The notes under the pieces are model-generated. The model did no database searches. It was not told the DNA's origin and worked only from the letters and a program-made list of their open reading frames with translations. Source: Janthinobacterium sp. (GTDB lineage Bacteria; Pseudomonadota; Gammaproteobacteria; Burkholderiales; Burkholderiaceae_D). From it: a stretch of 54,442 nucleotides of DNA. Below, piece by piece: positions 51,201 through 54,442 of the stretch. The stretch spans positions 1 to 54,442 of the forward strand of contig PKWL01000113.1 of the NCBI GenBank assembly GCA_003133225.1, given 5' to 3'. A program made the translations under genes and the position numbers. Position 1 is the stretch's first letter; each line of letters begins with the position of its first letter.

Positions 51201-51463
51201 TCGCGCGCCGTCCACCATACTGAAAGAGACAGCAGCACCAATAGCAGAAGCAACAACGCCGCTTTGAAGCGCTTCGCCATGGCGGGATTCGAAGGCGGCG
51301 CTGGCGCGGCTTGGGCATGAGCGAGATGCACTACTTTATCTTGCTGGGTGGTTAACGCCGCGCCCCGCGGCGGCCCGGAACGTATCGCGGCAACCCGAGC
51401 GCGCAGCGCGCGAAACGCCCGGATCAGGAAACGGGGCCGGCGAAAATGGCGATTACTTAACAT
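48266..51463 (-). CDS. large bifunctional penicillin-binding protein (GT51 plus transpeptidase)
   Basis: 1,065 residues with an Arg-rich N-terminus, one membrane helix (~66-86) and a GT51 glycosyltransferase domain. That domain has the catalytic Glu region LLFIENRELLDP (~216) and GGGSTLATQIEKYRHS. The transpeptidase domain follows, with SxxK as STAK (~544), SxN as SVN (~654) and KTG as GGKTGTG (~974). The SxN-to-KTG distance (~320 residues) is much longer than in usual class A PBPs, so a large helical insert, roughly 700-880, is present. It should polymerise and crosslink peptidoglycan in the periplasm. The ATG at 51463 lacks a Shine-Dalgarno; a later start at 51280 is possible. Confidence 0.85.
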   Translation of the reverse strand: MLSNRHFRRPRFLIRAFRALRARVAAIRSGPPRGAALTTQQDKVVHLAHAQAAPAPPSNPAMAKRFKAALLLLLLVLLSLSVWWTAREVRTSTLQAQYFSRMVGKLTYTVKPGPSSSIRFPHGSPYDERLGYANLPDFLAKLEAKDYEITSQARFSAKMMELADMGIFTTYREKTKTGLAIFDCRGLPLFTASYPERFYGKFEDAPEVVVNSLLFIENRELLDPTYPKRNPAVEWDRLSKAVLDKSLNVFGGHRTGGGSTLATQIEKYRHSPEGRTSSIKDKLRQMVSATLRAYQQGEDTMAVRRQIVLDYLNTVPLSAKTGFGEVNGIGDGLSVWYGRDFASVNQALRGKADQPGAALAFKQTLSLLIAQRRPSYYLGAGDADLEQLTNSHLRLLAQAGVIPARLRDAALREKLHPVVAGGAQQVEADSFVTRKAVNAVRTHLSTMLGDSRLYNLDRLDLNVVSTLDGQTQKAVTAVLRQLRDPASAKMAGLTGKGLLGNGDPANVVYSFTLLQKGDNVNYLRLQTDNYDQPLDINEGAKLDLGSTAKLRTLVTYLDIMDQLYRRYSGMGAADLRKVVVDPQDKLSQWAIAYFSALPAGKAGDLPAMLNASLERKYSASTGEGFYTGGGVHHFVNFKKDDNGRIMTVREALRNSVNLVFVRLIRDVVHFYMFQSPGSSASLLRDADDPRRADYLARFADKEGREFLHRFYQKYRGKTASEQEKILVASVHATPLRLANIYRSIAPEGTEAQFATFLKENLPSQNEVPEERVAKMYRQYAIDNWSLADRGYLANVHPLELWMVSYLRQHEGATLSQMVAASEKERQQVYQWLFKTHRKHAQDNRIAGLLEVEGFLEIHKQWKKMGYPFDSLVPSYATTLGASADRPAALAELMGIIVNGGVRKASQRIDSLHFAAGTPYETMLKRSPSHVNERVLAPEVARVVADAIREVVSDGTARRVKKAFIKADGTIIPVGGKTGTGDQRFDVYGAHGRLIESRFVNRSATFVFNIGERFFGSMTAYVRGPQAKNYDFTSALPVQLLSVLAPTLMPLIEPPKTAVAARLCGG

Positions 51464-51468
51464 AAATG

Positions 51469-51486
51469 TACTAACCGGTCAGTCTA
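51469..51486. promoter_or_regulatory. TetR-type operator-like palindrome at the PBP start
   Basis: The near-perfect palindrome ACTAACCGGTCAGT (51470-51483) within TACTAACCGGTCAGTCTA resembles TetR-family operators. It ends about six bases before the PBP start codon, so a bound repressor would block the promoter or start site. No tetR gene lies in the window. Confidence 0.5.
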
Positions 51487-51905
51487 AATAACAGTGGTAC
51501 CACCATCCCATGCAGCCCATCCGCACGTGAACTTATCCTCGTCAAGCCGGGCGTCAAGGCCGGGGGGTTGCCGACGCCTGCGTTCGACTCAGTTCCCATT
51601 CCACCACATCAGCGTCAAGCCAAGCTGCCCAAGCACACAAAAACATTTATTGTGTGGACATTTTCGCAAAAAAACAACGGCATGTCTCATTTTCGCGCGT
51701 GCAATACTACATCGGCGCCGAAAAACGCCAGCCGTAGAGTTCGTGTGGCATCTAAAAGGATGGTCGACTAGCTGAACGATTACGTCCACCAGGCGCACTA
51801 GCTAGTCTAGCAGCGCGATTCGCATGGGCGTTTGACGTGACACAAAGGCTCAAGTTCAAGATACCTGAGTATTCCAATCCGTCAATTTGCTTGATGGGAA
51901 AAATG
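51487..51905. other. gene-free region between the PBP and CinA-like genes
   Basis: About 420 bases. Small open frames are present without ribosome-binding sites or recognisable products. A lower-GC patch lies around 51635-51700. No terminator for neighbouring genes is clear. Confidence 0.4.
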
Positions 51906-52697
51906 TCACAGCTTAACTTTGTCGTACTCGAGCCCCATTCGATCGAGCTCGCTGCACATGGCTTTGAACGCCGCCGCCGCCTGGATCGGTTCGCCCTTTA
52001 CGCCCAGCTCGATATGGCGGCGGGTGGCGGCATCGCCCACGCTGGGCAGGCTGAACACTTTCACCGGCGGGTAGGATGTTTCGAGCGCTTCCATCAGGGG
52101 TGTTAGGGTCGACTCGGCCGTCCCGAACACCAGCACGGCGTGTTCGGCGCGCGGTTCTTGATGGAACAAATAAGCATAATGGGTGTCGAGCACCCACTCG
52201 ATCATGGGCCAGGCCATAACGGGGAAACCCGGCACAAAATAATGCGAGCCCAGCGCAAAGCCTGCGATCCCATTGTACGGATTGGGAATGAGGGCGGCAC
52301 CTTCGGCAAATTCGGCCATCTTTAGGCGCTGCAGGTTTTCCGTCGAGCGCAAGTCAACTGGCCGGCCAGTTTCGCGCCCCATTTCAAGGATGCGCTGCTC
52401 GATATGGACCTTGCCTTCGGCATGCAGCACCAACGGCAAGCCGAGTGCGGCGGCCGCGGCCTGACGCGTATGATCGTCCGGCGTGGCACCGATGCCGCCG
52501 CAGGAAAAAACGATGTCGTCACAGCTCATGGTGCGCCTTAGCGTGGCCGTGATGAAGGCCGGGTCGTCGCCCACATATTGCGCCCAGCCCAGTCGTAACC
52601 CGCGCGCGGCCAGTATTTGCACGACCTTGCTGAAATGCTGATCGGCACGTTTGCCGGACAGGATTTCGTCGCCGATGATGATGAGCCCGATAGCCAT
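51906..52697 (-). CDS. CinA N-terminal/MoaB-fold (molybdopterin-binding-like) protein
   Basis: 263 residues. The ATG at 52697 has AAGGA five nt upstream, better than the GTG four codons earlier. The fold is that of the MoCF-binding domain: AIGLIIIGDEILSGKRAD at the N-terminus, FSCGGIGATPDDHTRQA near 70-85, and NGIAGFALG plus a PGFPVMAWPM loop. It corresponds to the CinA N-terminal domain without the C-terminal deamidase. Exact substrate is unknown; a role in nicotinamide-nucleotide clean-up is possible. It lies 12 nt after the EI24-type gene and is probably co-transcribed. Confidence 0.88.
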   Translation of the reverse strand: MAIGLIIIGDEILSGKRADQHFSKVVQILAARGLRLGWAQYVGDDPAFITATLRRTMSCDDIVFSCGGIGATPDDHTRQAAAAALGLPLVLHAEGKVHIEQRILEMGRETGRPVDLRSTENLQRLKMAEFAEGAALIPNPYNGIAGFALGSHYFVPGFPVMAWPMIEWVLDTHYAYLFHQEPRAEHAVLVFGTAESTLTPLMEALETSYPPVKVFSLPSVGDAATRRHIELGVKGEPIQAAAAFKAMCSELDRMGLEYDKVKL

Positions 52698-52709
52698 GAT
52701 TTCCTTCAC

Positions 52710-53534
52710 TTAAGTTAGGGTGGGAGGCGCGCCGTTCGTGGCCGCACGCAAACTAGCTAGCACCGCCAGACAATAATACTCAAACCACAAGCCGGTAAAT
52801 ATGAAAATGAGCACATACAGCCAGATCGAGGCTGCCGCCAAGAAGGGAAAAAATACGACCGAGATCACGCTGCCGCCCAGCCACAATATACCGGGGATTG
52901 ACCCGGCCGCGCCCGACACGATGCCAATGGCCAGTAATGGCCAGCGATAGTTGCACATGATCTGGTCGCGCTCGTTTTCGCTAGCGTAGTTGGCCAGAGC
53001 ATCGTACGCGACAACGCGGTACGTCAGCCAGCCCCATAGAAAAACTTGCACCAGCAGCGCCAGTGGCGGCAGCAGGTACAGCGGCAAGGTCACAAACCAG
53101 ACGACTATAAAGATGAGGAAGCAACGATAGGTCGTGCCAAGGCTGCCGCGCCAGCTGCCGCCGAATTTTTTTTCCAGCAGCGGGTAATGACGGGCGCCGA
53201 CGTGGCGGACGATGGCCGGCATGGCGCCGATGCCGATAAAAATGAGCGCCGTCAATATCATCAGCGGCAACAGCAGCAACATGGCGATGAGCGGCACGAT
53301 GACGGGCTTGAACAGACCCAGCCCAAACGTCGTCAACACGCCGCTACTGATCCTAAAGCCGTCATTCGCCTGGAACAGCATCTGCACGCGATCCATCAAA
53401 GGCTGCAGCCCCATCCACAACAGCACGGCCCACAGCGCCAGCGACAACAGGAAGGGAACCACGCTCAGCAGCAACATTCTGCCGTGCATCTGCGACAGCA
53501 GCGCCCGCCCGTAAGCATGAATGACAGCGCGCAT
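52710..53534 (-). CDS. EI24-domain (CysZ-like) membrane protein
   Basis: A 274-residue integral membrane protein with hydrophobic segments near 22-42, 75-103, 135-165, 195-220 and 228-252. The pattern and the WLTYRVVAYDALANYASENER stretch (WLTYRVVAYD, then ALANYASE) match EI24 proteins, the family containing the sulfate transporter CysZ. Residues that define sulfate transport cannot be judged by eye, and no sulfur-assimilation gene is near. It is first in a pair with the CinA-like gene. Confidence 0.83.
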   Translation of the reverse strand: MRAVIHAYGRALLSQMHGRMLLLSVVPFLLSLALWAVLLWMGLQPLMDRVQMLFQANDGFRISSGVLTTFGLGLFKPVIVPLIAMLLLLPLMILTALIFIGIGAMPAIVRHVGARHYPLLEKKFGGSWRGSLGTTYRCFLIFIVVWFVTLPLYLLPPLALLVQVFLWGWLTYRVVAYDALANYASENERDQIMCNYRWPLLAIGIVSGAAGSIPGILWLGGSVISVVFFPFLAAASIWLYVLIFIFTGLWFEYYCLAVLASLRAATNGAPPTLT

Positions 53535-53927
53535 CAGATCGCAGTCGCTTGCATGGATTTGGCCATCCGTTTCGGGCCCATCTTGGTGGCGCCAAAAATC
53601 CGCGGCGCTCGGGGCGAAAAATTGGGCATGTTGGCCACTTTACTGGGCATGATCAGGATCCGCAGTGTGGCATCGCTGGGGCACGACAAACACGCGGCGA
53701 GCCCCGGGATGGAGCAAACACAAAAGCCAACAAGACACCGAAGCCTACGCAGCATGAACGATCCGCTTCAACACGAAAAGGTCATTTTACGTGGAAACAA
53801 CATCGGCAACGGATTTAAACCCGAGGATTCCCTCCGGCGCCGATTTTCTTGCCGCATTAGCCTGCAATGGCGCTTTGCAACTGCTTGCACTACAATCGTC
53901 AATTTCCCCTATATGACAAGGAACATC
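53535..53927. other. gene-free region ahead of the FKBP gene
   Basis: About 390 bases. A 73-codon minus-strand frame ends with TGATG at the EI24 start, but it lacks a ribosome-binding site and resembles nothing I know. A plus-strand frame continuous with the FKBP gene is also unsupported. A TTGCAC/TACAAT pair at 53885-53895 is too close to be a promoter. Confidence 0.4.
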
Positions 53928-54284
53928 ATGTCCATCATCACGACCGATTCCGGCCTGCAATATGAAGACATTATCGTTGGCGACGGCGCCGAGGCGCAAG
54001 CCGGCCAGAACGTGAGCGTTCATTACACTGGCTGGCTGTGCAACGAGGACGGCAGCGCCGGCGCCAAGTTCGATTCGAGCAAAGACCGCAACGACCCGTT
54101 CGAGTTCCCGCTGGGCGCAAGTCGCGTCATCCAGGGTTGGGATGAAGGGGTGCAAGGAATGAAAATCGGCGGCAAGCGCAAACTGATCATCCCGGCTGCA
54201 TTGGGCTACGGAGCGCGCGGAGCGGGCGGCGCGATTCCACCCAACGCCACTTTGATCTTTGAAGTCGATTTACTCGGCGTTTAA
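53928..54284 (+). CDS. FKBP-type peptidyl-prolyl cis-trans isomerase
   Basis: A 118-residue single-domain FKBP that catalyses cis-trans isomerisation of X-Pro bonds. The ATG at 53928 has AAGGA five nt upstream. FKBP residues are visible: VSVHYTGWL, GAKFDSSKDRNDPFEFPLG, VIQGWDEGVQGMKIGGKRKLIIP (VIQGWDEGVQGMKIGG, then KRKLIIP), GYGARG and IPPNATLIFEVDLLGV. No signal peptide is seen, so it is cytoplasmic. A much longer open frame upstream is antisense to the EI24 gene and is not part of the protein. Confidence 0.95.
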   Translation: MSIITTDSGLQYEDIIVGDGAEAQAGQNVSVHYTGWLCNEDGSAGAKFDSSKDRNDPFEFPLGASRVIQGWDEGVQGMKIGGKRKLIIPAALGYGARGAGGAIPPNATLIFEVDLLGV

Positions 54285-54290
54285 CCAACT

Positions 54291-54320
54291 GGGCCAGCGC
54301 CGGACCATGCCTGCTGGCCC
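54291..54320 (+). other. stem-loop after the FKBP gene
   Basis: A perfect 8-bp stem GGGCCAGC/GCTGGCCC with a 14-nt loop begins six bases after the stop codon. No T-run follows, so it may mark the 3' end of the transcript or stabilise it rather than be a classical terminator. The rest of the window to 54442 shows no gene. Confidence 0.45.
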
Positions 54321-54442
54321 GCGCTGAGCTCAAGCATGGCTGGCGCCACCGTTGCGCTCGCCATACCATCCATGTGGCTCCCCACATCAGGAGGGCGGCA
54401 TTTCCGCTGCCGCTCGCTTGGCACTAGGAGTCTGTCGGAGTC

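Noticed and set aside
53534..53755. 73-codon minus-strand frame ending in TGATG at the EI24 start
   Set aside because: The overlap is suggestive of coupling, but there is no ribosome-binding site and the sequence has no recognisable or conserved-looking content.
53046..53927. Long N-terminal extension of the FKBP frame
   Set aside because: It runs antisense to the EI24-type gene, and the FKBP start has a good ribosome-binding site at 53918-53923.

Overview
The window looks like chromosome from a high-GC betaproteobacterium, most likely Burkholderiales and probably Oxalobacteraceae (Massilia/Janthinobacterium-like). This is an inference from gene order (rimP-nusA-infB-rbfA-truB, yhdP-nit-tldD, glnA next to a DUF4124 gene and ntrBC) and from protein style; no database search was run. 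I saw no rRNA, tRNA, CRISPR array, insertion sequence or phage gene. Most genes lie on the minus strand, and many neighbours share ATGA, GTGA or TGATG overlaps.

Region 1 (1-9,700, minus): the translation/transcription operon rimP-nusA-infB-rbfA-truB has a good sigma70-type promoter and a structured leader ending in a hairpin plus U-tract before rimP. Upstream lies scpB-rluB (chromosome segregation, 23S rRNA pseudouridylation) with its own terminator. Region 2 (10,200-18,000, minus): aroG opens the shikimate pathway. Its leader encodes a 22-residue peptide rich in Phe, followed by an antiterminator segment and an intrinsic terminator, the layout of classic ribosome-mediated attenuation. Then come tldD, a nitrilase-family amidase and yhdP, in a tight run transcribed yhdP-nit-tldD.

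Region 3 (18,200-28,300): glnE on the plus strand, then a six-gene minus-strand operon for a complex I-like / hydrogenase-4-like membrane complex. The large subunit lacks all four cysteines that hold the [NiFe] centre in hydrogenases, so this is an 'energy-converting hydrogenase-related' (Ehr-type) complex whose electron partners are unknown. Region 4 (28,700-34,600): tkt-gapA (central carbon), rsmE, and an uncharacterised FAD-dependent dehydrogenase.

Region 5 (34,700-40,300): nitrogen control. ntrB-ntrC follow a small secreted coiled-coil DUF4124 protein, and glnA has a sigma54 promoter with three NtrC-like palindromes upstream. With glnE (adenylylation of GlnA), the window holds both the transcriptional and the covalent control of glutamine synthetase. 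A rhodanese gene starts just beyond the NtrC sites in the other direction.

Region 6 (40,800-48,200, plus): a secreted TPR protein, a HupE/UreJ-type membrane protein with an EF-hand-like loop, a secreted DUF4331 protein, a small lipoprotein and a TonB-dependent receptor. All five are predicted to be exported or membrane proteins, and they may form an uncharacterised envelope uptake or assembly system. Region 7 (48,200-54,442): an unusually long class A penicillin-binding protein with a TetR-type operator at its start codon, a CinA/MoaB-fold protein, an EI24/CysZ-type membrane protein and an FKBP prolyl isomerase.

The best candidates for something new are the aroG Phe-leader attenuator, the rimP leader element, the Ehr-type complex and the DUF4331/HupE/TPR/TonB receptor cluster.
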